A DNA stretch of 5,601 bases from Nitrososphaerales archaeon TH5888 (GCA_014523595.1 JAATVN010000141.1:1-5601); one strand, 5' to 3'; positions 1 to 5,544 are shown, counted from the first letter of the stretch. The notes: generated from the sequence alone by a model not told the origin. A program made the numbers and translations.

Positions 1-1
1 A

Positions 2-76
2 GCACTTGAAAAAGTCGCTAGGGTCGCAACAGACTGGTTTTTGAATCACCTGAGGAAGACAACGCCAGGTGAGTAA
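2..76 (+). CDS. C-terminal fragment of a probable alpha/beta hydrolase (dienelactone hydrolase type)
   Basis: An open frame enters from the left edge and ends at TAA 74-76. It encodes 24 residues, including EKVARVATDWFLNHL. That stretch resembles the last helix of dienelactone-hydrolase-like alpha/beta hydrolases, whose C-termini often read like 'ALEEVARLATDWFLRHL'. The catalytic Ser, Asp and His all lie outside the window, so activity cannot be judged. The next gene is a COG1926-type phosphoribosyltransferase. These two families are known to occur side by side or fused in bacteria and archaea, and this pairing supports the call as much as the sequence does. The stop is 87 bases before the phosphoribosyltransferase start, so cotranscription is possible. 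The family call rests on a short tail and is tentative; the reading frame itself is clear. Confidence 0.55.
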   Translation, partial: ALEKVARVATDWFLNHLRKTTPGE

Positions 77-163
77 ATCTAGGTATGTTGACGGTTACTG
101 CATTGCACTGTATACGCATTTTTCATATGTTACCGTCCACTTTCAATTGATCGACGAATCAGA

Positions 164-826
164 TTGATTTTCGAAAATAGAACTCAAGCTGCAGTAATGC
201 TTGCTGGAAAACTGCATTGGTTAAAAGAAAGATGGACTAACTCGCTGATAGTCTTGGCGATACCAAGAGGAGGTGTAGTGACAGGCGAAGTCATTGCTAA
301 TGCACTTGGGGCTAGCCTTGACGTAGTTGTCTCAAAGAAGGTAGGAGATCCATTAAATCCAGAATTCGCAATAGGTGCTGTCATGCATGACGGAAGCTTT
401 ATTCCAAACGAAGATGTTATCAGCTACTTACATGTACCAAAACAATACATTGAAGAAAGTGTTTCTGCATTAAAGAAAGAGATAGATAGGCGTCTGATAA
501 AATTTAGGGGAAATAAGACATATCACCTTGTAGGTAAGGTTGCGCTACTAGTCGATGACGGCGTAGCAACAGGTACAACAATGTTTGCAGCTATCAAATG
601 GTTGAAAACCCAAAGATTAAAAAAATTGATAGTGGCAATTCCTGTAGGGCCACGAGATACAATCGAGAAACTCAGAGATATTGTGGATGAGTTGATCGTT
701 TTACATTCACCATCGATTTTTGGAGCTGTCGGCGCATTCTATCAGAACTTTTCTCAGGTCACCGATGATGAAGTTGTGGAAATTATGCGTAAGTATAGGG
801 CGAATCTAATACCTAATGATTCGTAA
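164..826 (+). CDS. Phosphoribosyltransferase family protein (COG1926 type)
   Basis: This 220-aa protein has the landmarks of the predicted phosphoribosyltransferases of COG1926. The first is LAIPRGGVVTGEVIA (residues 31-45), a conserved N-terminal loop. KKVGDPLNPEFAIGAV (58-73) follows. The PRPP-binding motif is VALLVDDGVATGTT (126-139), with the paired acidic residues DD131-132 and the GTT phosphate loop. AFYQNFSQVTDDEV (191-204) is the typical C-terminal signature. The length fits a stand-alone domain with nothing missing. By family knowledge it should bind PRPP or a ribose-5-phosphate nucleotide in the cytoplasm; the acceptor substrate is unknown. The start is TTG at 164: it gives the usual N-terminus (xFxxRxxAxxxLA), and I saw no ATG or GTG in frame just upstream. 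No convincing Shine-Dalgarno sequence is present. A weak AT-rich element (about 119-132) could be the promoter, or the gene may be read through from the upstream hydrolase gene. Its partner is probably that hydrolase. Confidence 0.93.
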   Translation: MIFENRTQAAVMLAGKLHWLKERWTNSLIVLAIPRGGVVTGEVIANALGASLDVVVSKKVGDPLNPEFAIGAVMHDGSFIPNEDVISYLHVPKQYIEESVSALKKEIDRRLIKFRGNKTYHLVGKVALLVDDGVATGTTMFAAIKWLKTQRLKKLIVAIPVGPRDTIEKLRDIVDELIVLHSPSIFGAVGAFYQNFSQVTDDEVVEIMRKYRANLIPNDS

Positions 827-1072
827 CTTTCAATTTCCTATGTTTCTCTCTCTCAAATCATCATAGTAGGCCTTGTTATTCTGGCAGGCTTAACCACAAT
901 TGTAATATCGTTTTCCTTTAGTGAGTGATACAACTTCTCTTATAATTTAGAATTCCTTTCCCAACTCTTGCATTTCTGATCATAAAGTCTGAAAAGGATT
1001 TGCGAATATACCCACAAAATAATAGGAAAGCAAAATATTATCTGTGATGTTTATTTTCTTCTCTAAAATTCA

Positions 1073-1119
1073 GACGATACTAGCAGCTAGAGTCTTAGAA
1101 ATTACTAATATTCTTCTGT
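1073..1119 (+). repeat. Possible dispersed intergenic repeat, copy A
   Basis: This segment aligns by eye to 4151-4200 with about 37 identical positions in roughly 50 columns and a few small gaps. The best shared block runs from GATA through TAGCAG and CTAGA to TTAGAAAT. Both copies end in TCTGT and both lie in gene-free gaps. Copy A contains the perfect palindrome CTAGCAGCTAG. It could be a shared RNA, a regulatory element or decayed DNA. AT-rich sequence makes a chance match possible. Confidence 0.3.
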
Positions 1120-1223
1120 ATAATCATTTTACAGTAGCGCCATGCTCAACTGTTAATACGTGAATTCCTGATACACGCTCAAGATGCCGAATTATTATTA
1201 TTTGAATGAAATAACATTGTAAG

Positions 1224-1236
1224 TTTAAGGCTTAAA
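1224..1236. promoter_or_regulatory. Perfect 13-base palindrome, possible operator
   Basis: TTTAAG and CTTAAA flank a single central G, giving a perfect inverted repeat. It lies 59 bases before the CBS-HPF start and just upstream of the candidate TATA element at 1258-1268. A site there could bind a dimeric transcription factor. AT-rich palindromes of this size can also arise by chance, so this is a candidate only. Confidence 0.25.
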
Positions 1237-1257
1237 TTCTTGTACCAATGTACGCAC

Positions 1258-1268
1258 ATAAAATAAAA
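1258..1268 (+). promoter_or_regulatory. Candidate TATA box for the CBS-HPF gene
   Basis: ATAAAATAAAA is centred about 32 bases before the ATG at 1295. That distance suits an archaeal promoter whose transcript starts at or a few bases before the start codon. No Shine-Dalgarno sequence precedes the ATG, which fits a leaderless message. The call rests on position and composition only. Confidence 0.4.
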
Positions 1269-1294
1269 GTAAGTGCAAGTCGAGATATTATCAG

Positions 1295-2467
1295 ATGTCA
1301 ATATCAGACTTGTATGAAAGCTTCAATGAATTACGTAATACACCAGCTCATAATTTCATTGAGCCTGTAGTTATTGCAAAAGCTAGTGATTCAATTTCAG
1401 AGACAACTGGAATCCTTATGGATAGAAATTGTTATGACATATTCATACCCCTGTCAGGGAGAGTTGCGGCCCTAAACATGAGGGATTTTTTAGGAGTGAA
1501 AAATATCACCTCGGCAAATCCCTCCACTTTGGGAAAAATAATTCCAACTCTAAATTCTGAAACTACAACGGCAGAAGCTGCTAGATTGATGAGTTTGTAT
1601 CGACTCAGAGCACTTCCACTAATGGAGAAAAATGAAATCAAGGGTCAGATTTCCGCCAAAAAAATTGTTCAAGCAATTAGAGATGTCATGCTTGTCACTG
1701 CCATCCCAAAAACTAGCGCATCAGATATTATGACGCCAAGCCCCATTGTTATAAGCAAGACTGATACGATTGCTTCGGCCAAGACAATAATGAAAAGAAG
1801 GAGAATAGATCACCTACCCGTACTCCAAGACAATCGCCTGGTCGGAATGGTAACTTCCAAGGATATTGTAGAGGTCATGTTAAGATCCGAAAGGATCGGT
1901 AGAAAATCACTTGGAATCGATGATACTCAAGATAGGCTCGATATTGCCATAAGTGGGATATTAGATAAGAACACTCTCACTTCAAATATTGACGATACAC
2001 TTCAATCGGTAACTGATCTAATGGTATCACAAAATTCTACTTACTGCGTCATAAAGGGAATTGATGAAGTGCAAGGAATAATCACTTACAGAGATATAAT
2101 CAATTTACTTGGGGAAAAGGTTGAAGAAGAAATTCCAATTTTTCTTATAGGCTTACCGGATGACCCACTTGATGCGGAGCTTGCAAAATCCAAATTCACA
2201 AATTTGGTGAAACTGTTAAAGAAGATATACCCAGATATAGAACAAGCGCGATGCCGTGTGAAGATAAGAGATATTCAAGGAGCGAGAAAAAGATACGAAA
2301 TTGATGCTAACATAATATCTACACATGGTGTAGCTAGTTATGTCAACGTCGGTTGGGATTTGCCAAAAATGTTCGATCAGATGAGTGATTCGTTGAAGAA
2401 AAGACTGGCCCATAGAGTTAGTCAGAAACAGAAGGGATTGAGGTATAGGGTTCGACCTGCCCCTTAA
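1295..2467 (+). CDS. Four-CBS protein with C-terminal HPF/RaiA-like ribosome hibernation domain
   Basis: This 390-aa cytoplasmic protein has two parts. Residues about 22-273 hold four CBS motifs (about 22-66, 78-131, 143-197, 219-273). CBS3 has LVGMVTSKDIV (182-192) and CBS4 has GIITYRDII (261-269), both with the usual G-h-h-T/S-x-x-D ligand signature. In CBS2 the signature is degenerate (GQISAKKIV, Lys for Asp), and in CBS1 it is only partly kept (AALNMRDFL). Residues about 279-375 follow the order strand-helix-strand-strand-strand-helix: IPIFLIGL, then DAELAKSKFTNLVKLLKKIYPD, ARCRVKIRD, RYEIDANIIST, ASYVNVGWDLPKMFDQMSDSLKKRL. That matches HPF/RaiA (S30AE) proteins, which sit in the mRNA/tRNA channel of the small subunit and silence ribosomes. 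A basic tail (RVSQKQKGLRYRVR) follows. I infer a nucleotide-controlled ribosome inactivation factor. The ATG at 1295 is preferred because it begins just before the first domain. The gene stands alone with long flanking gaps. Confidence 0.88.
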   Translation: MSISDLYESFNELRNTPAHNFIEPVVIAKASDSISETTGILMDRNCYDIFIPLSGRVAALNMRDFLGVKNITSANPSTLGKIIPTLNSETTTAEAARLMSLYRLRALPLMEKNEIKGQISAKKIVQAIRDVMLVTAIPKTSASDIMTPSPIVISKTDTIASAKTIMKRRRIDHLPVLQDNRLVGMVTSKDIVEVMLRSERIGRKSLGIDDTQDRLDIAISGILDKNTLTSNIDDTLQSVTDLMVSQNSTYCVIKGIDEVQGIITYRDIINLLGEKVEEEIPIFLIGLPDDPLDAELAKSKFTNLVKLLKKIYPDIEQARCRVKIRDIQGARKRYEIDANIISTHGVASYVNVGWDLPKMFDQMSDSLKKRLAHRVSQKQKGLRYRVRPAP

Positions 2468-2895
2468 TTGGGCGGTAGAACATAACAGCTTATGGGAGCA
2501 CCTTGGTCTTTTATCAGGATAGTTTTTGATATGGAATCCTATTCACATGTTCGCAGATCCTTTCCACAATATGTATGAGGCGTTTGTATTCGACACTCTT
2601 ATCGGTTGCCAGTAGTTAAAGGGGGTTCATAAAAGTTCAGGGAGTAAAGTTAGCCTAACAACAGAAGGTTTGATCCGGCCTAAACGGAACAAGGAAGATT
2701 GGGACTAAGTCTTGATTATTATTTACAATATTTCTATATTATCATAAATCGAAGTCGTCTCTTAGTTTTCACTTATTACTACCAAGTTTTAAGATGCGAT
2801 GAACGGATATCATTATGAATAATTGGTTAGGGAAACTATTGATAATTAACAGAACAAATATAGAGAACGGAATTTCTATGATTTAGGATGGTTTA
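2468..2895. other. Intergenic region, 428 bases
   Basis: I see no convincing gene. A 28-codon ATG ORF at 2492-2578 is in the same frame as the upstream gene but has no promoter, ribosome site or recognisable content. A short T run (2522-2526) may help terminate the CBS-HPF transcript. GTTAG-C-CTAAC (2649-2659) is a perfect odd palindrome. AT-rich blocks at about 2716-2747, and AAATATAG (2857-2864, about 35 bases before the next start), are possible promoter elements for the winged-helix/CBS gene. Confidence 0.55.
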
Positions 2896-3996
2896 TTGAA
2901 CAAACAATCGTTGGTTAAATTCAGAGGATATGATACACTAATCAATGATATATTAGAGATAGCAACTAAGGGTGTTACTAAGAAACAGATTATGGATGAT
3001 TTCTCCTTGTCCAGACCGCAGCTTAGAAGGCTCACAGCAGAACTAATGAGCAAGGATTTATTGAGATATCATCAGAGCTTAGGTTTGCTCATGACATCTG
3101 CAAAAGGAAATATATACCTCAAAAAAAACGCCCCTAAGATACCTTCCGTATTGCTTAAACCAATAGATATTGCCAGGGAGACAATAACGTTAGATTCTGG
3201 CAGAACGTTACTAGATGCAAGAAACTTTATGTTAAGATACAATATAAGTAGAATAGCCATATCCCGTAATGGAAAGACAGTAGGAATAATTACTGAAAAG
3301 GATATTGCAAGGTACTTGTATGATAGTCCTCCTACGAAGCGTTTAAGCGAGATCTCACTAAAAGAATTCATTCGTAAGAATCTAATAATAGTCAATGAGA
3401 ATTCAACTATTGATAACTGCTCAATGCTTATGTTAAAGCACGGCATAAGTTCTTTGATTGTAATCGACAAAGAGGGAAAAGACAAAGGCATAATCACAAA
3501 AACTGATCTGATTGAATATTATGCTTATCATCAATCTACACGCGTTTTGGTGCGTGAGTGTATGTCAAAGAAGGTACAATCTGTGGCGCCTGATGAGACA
3601 ATACATATGATTGCAATGCTAATGACCACATACAGGATATCCCGGGTAGTTGTGGAAAAAAACAAGAAACCAATAGGCATTGTTACTGCCAGAGATTTTC
3701 TACCTATTAGTATCATTCATGGCACAGGTTCGTTAGGAAGATATTGGACGACCCGTAAAGATATAATTCTAGCTAAAAGGCATCAAAGGTTCATGCCCTC
3801 TGGACTGACAGGAGTTGTTTTAGCTCAGGATATCATGACTTCTTCACTTGTAATAGTTAGCATGAATACCCATATTGCAGAGGCTGCGAGAGTAATGATA
3901 AGGAACAGAATAAGCGGTCTTCCAGTCATAAACGAAAAAGGATCTCTAGTAGGGATAATCACTAAAACGGACATATTAAAAAAAGCACTCCAGTAA
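2896..3996 (+). CDS. Winged-helix DNA-binding protein with four CBS motifs
   Basis: This 366-aa protein starts with a winged helix-turn-helix (about residues 11-77). It reads as a helix (TLINDILEIATKG), a turn and recognition helix (TKKQIMDDFSLSRPQLRRLTAELMSKDLL), and a wing with basic end (LLMTSAKGNIYLKK). Four CBS motifs follow at about 90-143, 152-210, 220-272 and 310-366. All four keep the ligand signature: GIITEKD (130-136), GIITKTD (198-204), GIVTARD (261-267) and GIITKTD (353-359). A basic linker of about 40 residues (272-310) separates the third and fourth. The expected role is a transcription regulator sensing a nucleotide, probably an adenine nucleotide; its targets are unknown. The start is fixed to a narrow range: an in-frame TAG at 2884-2886 forbids anything earlier, so TTG 2896 is the first usable codon and TTG 2911 the alternative. 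AGGATGG (2885-2891) could be a weak ribosome site. Archaeal winged-helix/CBS fusions are common, so the architecture call is firm. Confidence 0.9.
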   Translation: MNKQSLVKFRGYDTLINDILEIATKGVTKKQIMDDFSLSRPQLRRLTAELMSKDLLRYHQSLGLLMTSAKGNIYLKKNAPKIPSVLLKPIDIARETITLDSGRTLLDARNFMLRYNISRIAISRNGKTVGIITEKDIARYLYDSPPTKRLSEISLKEFIRKNLIIVNENSTIDNCSMLMLKHGISSLIVIDKEGKDKGIITKTDLIEYYAYHQSTRVLVRECMSKKVQSVAPDETIHMIAMLMTTYRISRVVVEKNKKPIGIVTARDFLPISIIHGTGSLGRYWTTRKDIILAKRHQRFMPSGLTGVVLAQDIMTSSLVIVSMNTHIAEAARVMIRNRISGLPVINEKGSLVGIITKTDILKKALQ

Positions 3997-4087
3997 CTCA
4001 TATTAAGCTGTCTAGTTGAGAATTCAGAATTTCATTAAAAAACAACCAATAATGAATGACGTAATTTGCACCCAATAGAGTCTTAAG

Positions 4088-4098
4088 ATTTTTATAAA
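4088..4098 (+). promoter_or_regulatory. Strong orphan TATA box
   Basis: The element reads ATTTTTATAAA and contains TTTATAAA, the closest match to an archaeal TATA box in the window. Transcription on the plus strand would begin near 4120. The next protein gene starts at 4462, over 340 bases later, and has its own nearer TATA element. The product would therefore be either a non-coding RNA or a very long leader. Because TTTATAAA is self-complementary, a minus-strand direction (antisense into the end of the winged-helix/CBS gene) cannot be excluded. Confidence 0.4.
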
Positions 4099-4150
4099 GC
4101 ACTCGTGTCCAGAAAAAGTTAGACAAAATTAATTGCGGCTTGTGCGATAT

Positions 4151-4200
4151 GACCGATATTAGCAGCTCGCTAGAATTTAGAAATAGTCAAGTTCGTCTGT
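4151..4200 (+). repeat. Possible dispersed intergenic repeat, copy B
   Basis: This is the partner of copy A at 1073-1119, in the same orientation. It lies about 55-60 bases downstream of the orphan TATA element, so it would fall inside any RNA made from it. It has an extra CGC relative to copy A, which turns the palindrome into a TAGC/GCTA stem around a five-base loop (4160-4172). Similarity was judged by eye; significance was not tested. Confidence 0.3.
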
Positions 4201-4426
4201 CATTCAACTTTCTCTTCTATCGGGCTAATCAGTAGAACTACTGCAAGCTAGTAATATCTTTCATTATCATAGTCATCAAATCTTGCCCAAATTCACGCTC
4301 AAATTGATGGTTGTGACGAGTGACGATGCTTTAGGTTTCAATAATATTATGGTGTAATGAGTAGCGCTTACAAAAACTAATGCTTCCTGAAAGTCGGATG
4401 TTGAAAAGTGATTGGAACAATTAGAC

Positions 4427-4437
4427 AATAATTTAAT
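4427..4437 (+). promoter_or_regulatory. Candidate TATA box for the 109-aa protein gene
   Basis: AATAATTTAAT is centred about 30 bases before the ATG at 4462, the spacing expected for a leaderless or nearly leaderless archaeal transcript. A second AT-rich run, TTATATTTTTAAA (4450-4462), abuts the ATG and is too close to be its TATA box. Confidence 0.4.
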
Positions 4438-4461
4438 CCACCGTTGACATTATATTTTTAA

Positions 4462-4791
4462 ATGAATGAGAAAAAACAAGAAAAAAATTTTCATGATTAT
4501 AGAAAAGATATCGATATCGCAAAGAAATCAATGCTAGATTACAGTCAAGAATGCCAAGAGAATGCAGAAAAAGAGACAGATACTTTCAAAAAGGAAGTCT
4601 TAACGACATTTAGCCGCATGGGTGTCCAAATGGAAGATCTTTATAGTAATATCGAAGTTTTATTGCTTGCCAATCATGTCACAACTAAGAAATTCGAAGA
4701 TCTTGTTGAGTTAATTTTGGGCTTACAAGAAGTTAAAAATAATCATGAATTAGGCAAACGTATCTCAGAAATTTTATCTAAGGACTATTGA
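4462..4791 (+). CDS. Hypothetical charged helical protein, 109 aa
   Basis: I do not recognise this family. The protein is rich in Lys, Glu and Asp and appears almost wholly helical. Residues 1-50 are strongly charged (EKKQEKNFHDYRKDIDIAKK and onwards), with few prolines or glycines and a coiled-coil look. Residues about 55-90 form a more hydrophobic segment (QMEDLYSNIEVLLLANHVTTKKFEDLVELILGL) that could be a dimerisation helix pair. No signal peptide, membrane span, cysteine cluster or catalytic motif is evident. The ATG at 4462 fits the TATA-like element about 30 bases upstream; another ATG at 4466 is out of frame. The gene is convergent with the Cys-rich gene on the other strand, 42 bases away. 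Its coding character (biased composition, full-length open frame, promoter spacing) supports a real gene. A scaffold or regulator role would be a guess. Confidence 0.75.
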   Translation: MNEKKQEKNFHDYRKDIDIAKKSMLDYSQECQENAEKETDTFKKEVLTTFSRMGVQMEDLYSNIEVLLLANHVTTKKFEDLVELILGLQEVKNNHELGKRISEILSKDY

Positions 4792-4845
4792 TTATGAATG
4801 CCTAAACTTAATCACATTGCAAAATTATTTAAATCAATAATCCTT
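4780..4845. terminator. Inverted repeat spanning two convergent gene ends
   Basis: AAGGACTATTGATT (4780-4793) and AATCAATAATCCTT (4832-4845) are complementary at 13 of 14 positions, with a 38-base loop. The left arm holds the last codons and stop of the plus-strand gene and the right arm those of the minus-strand gene, so both proteins end in Lys-Asp-Tyr. A long RNA stem could form at the 3' end of either transcript. It may be a shared bidirectional termination or stability element, although its overlap with coding sequence also allows coincidence. Confidence 0.4.
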
Positions 4846-4989
4846 CTCTGTAGGTTCACTATGACAAGAGTAACATTTTCCACACCACGAACAAATTTTG
4901 CTTGTTTCAGTCTTACAGTTTGGACATATGCTTTCTTGATCATGAACAGAGATTTCATGAAAATTATGAGGAGATCTAATTCTTGTCAT
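4834..4989 (-). CDS. Small Cys-rich, probably zinc-binding protein, 51 aa
   Basis: This short gene runs from ATG (4989-4987) to TGA (4836-4834). The protein has six cysteines in a tight pattern: C22-x2-C25, then C33-x2-C36-x2-C39-x2-C42 followed by H43 (CPNC, CSWCGKCYSCH). Paired CxxC knuckles on such a small basic protein point to a zinc ribbon or finger. CxxCxxCxxC could also hold an iron-sulfur cluster. The CYSCH end matches a c-type haem motif, but there is no signal peptide to support export. The ATG lies 17 bases after the stop of the two-CBS gene. An in-frame TTG at 5010-5008 would overlap that stop (TTGA) and add seven residues, a typical translational-coupling arrangement; either start is possible. 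The two genes are probably one operon. The plus-strand frame opposite (4798-4995) has no sensible composition and is its shadow. Confidence 0.75.
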   Translation of the reverse strand: MTRIRSPHNFHEISVHDQESICPNCKTETSKICSWCGKCYSCHSEPTEKDY

Positions 4990-5006
4990 ATATGATCTAT
5001 TCTTTA

Positions 5007-5522
5007 TCAATACTGATTTAATTCTGGCATCAAGTTCTCTAATCTATACTGATTGTATTTTTCGTATATTTCCTTAAACCCTATAGAATAACCATTGCCA
5101 TAGAGTTCTGAAAATAAACTGGGATTCTTATCAATTGCATTGAATAAGTCCTTCTGAGTCAATATTCCGGTCATTTTATTATTTTTGTCAACCACCACGA
5201 GTCTCCTAATTTTCTTGCTGTTCATTATCTTAGCTGCGTCATTAATGGATGCAGATTGTTCTATTGTAATTAAAGGTTTGCTCATTAGCGTTCTGAGCGG
5301 AGCTTGGAGTAATTCAGGGTTTAGTTTACCTAATATTTCAACTATATCACGTTCAGTAATAATACCTACGGGACTTCGGTCTCTAGAGCGAGTAACAATT
5401 ATTACACATCCAATATTGTTCGCGGACATAATATTGCATGCACTCATAATATTTTGATCCTCGAAATCAGTTTGCACTTTTGGATTCATTAACTTTGAAA
5501 CCGATACAGTTTCTGAACTCAT
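5007..5522 (-). CDS. Two-CBS-domain protein, 171 aa
   Basis: The protein is one CBS pair (Bateman module) and little else: CBS1 at about residues 8-64 with GIITERD (53-59), and CBS2 at about 74-131 with GILTQKD (119-125). Both keep the G-h-h-T-x-x-D signature that contacts ribose and phosphate of adenine nucleotides in this superfamily. Each begins with the usual entry motif (SKLMNPKVQTD; RTLMSKPLITI). The remaining about 40 residues are mostly helical with several tyrosines (FSELYGNGYSIGFKEIYEKYNQY) and may form a dimer or partner contact. No enzyme or DNA-binding domain is attached, so it probably acts on a partner protein. The closest candidate is the Cys-rich protein encoded directly downstream. 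The ATG at 5522 is supported by a TATA-like element about 27 bases upstream on the minus strand. Function is otherwise unknown. Confidence 0.92.
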   Translation of the reverse strand: MSSETVSVSKLMNPKVQTDFEDQNIMSACNIMSANNIGCVIIVTRSRDRSPVGIITERDIVEILGKLNPELLQAPLRTLMSKPLITIEQSASINDAAKIMNSKKIRRLVVVDKNNKMTGILTQKDLFNAIDKNPSLFSELYGNGYSIGFKEIYEKYNQYRLENLMPELNQY

Positions 5523-5544
5523 TTAAGAATTGATAGGAGTTACT

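Larger units (their letters stand above)
827..1294. other. Intergenic region, 468 bases
   Basis: No convincing gene was found. Just after the phosphoribosyltransferase stop is a pyrimidine-rich run (about 839-853, TTTCTCTCTCTC) that could act as an archaeal T/C-rich terminator. The frame of the upstream gene stays open past its stop to TGA 926-928 and would encode a hydrophobic segment, but it has no start codon. A 38-codon ORF lies at 1047-1163 and is weak. Two perfect odd-length palindromes occur: CTAGC-A-GCTAG (1080-1090) and TTTAAG-G-CTTAAA (1224-1236). The second lies about 60 bases before the next start and could be an operator. Bases 1073-1119 resemble 4151-4200. Confidence 0.6.
3997..4461. 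other. Intergenic region, 465 bases, with an orphan promoter
   Basis: No protein gene is supported. The longest ORFs are a 28-codon ATG frame beginning at 4150 and a 16-codon frame at 4307-4357, neither recognisable. The clearest signal is a strong TATA-like element (4088-4098) that no nearby ORF explains; about 100 bases further is a pyrimidine-rich run (about 4205-4219). The interval between could be a small RNA. Bases 4151-4200 resemble 1073-1119. A second TATA-like element (4427-4437) serves the next gene. Confidence 0.6.

Noticed and set aside
918..983. Minus-strand 21-codon ORF in the first gap
   Set aside because: No supporting signal and chance length; not distinguishable from background.
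2492..2578. 28-codon ATG ORF after the CBS-HPF gene, followed by an overlapping 14-codon ATG frame
   Set aside because: Too short, with no promoter, ribosome site or family resemblance; expected by chance in a 428-base gap.
3072..3497. Minus-strand ORF of 141 codons
   Set aside because: It lies entirely within the winged-helix/CBS gene, which has four intact CBS signatures; the antisense frame has no recognisable content.
4977..4989. Reading the CYSCH end of the Cys-rich protein as a c-type haem site
   Set aside because: There is no signal peptide or export signal, and the surrounding CxxC pairs fit metal knuckles better.
4798..4995. Plus-strand ORF of 65 codons
   Set aside because: It lies opposite the Cys-rich minus-strand gene, has no promoter or family resemblance, and the minus-strand frame has clear CxxC structure.
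5185..5457. Plus-strand ORF of 90 codons, hydrophobic
   Set aside because: It is the antisense of the two-CBS gene; its hydrophobic look is a by-product of that coding sequence.
2..5522. Window as a defence island, mobile element or CRISPR locus
   Set aside because: No nuclease, transposase, integrase, toxin-antitoxin pair or regular direct repeats were found; the content is regulatory and metabolic.
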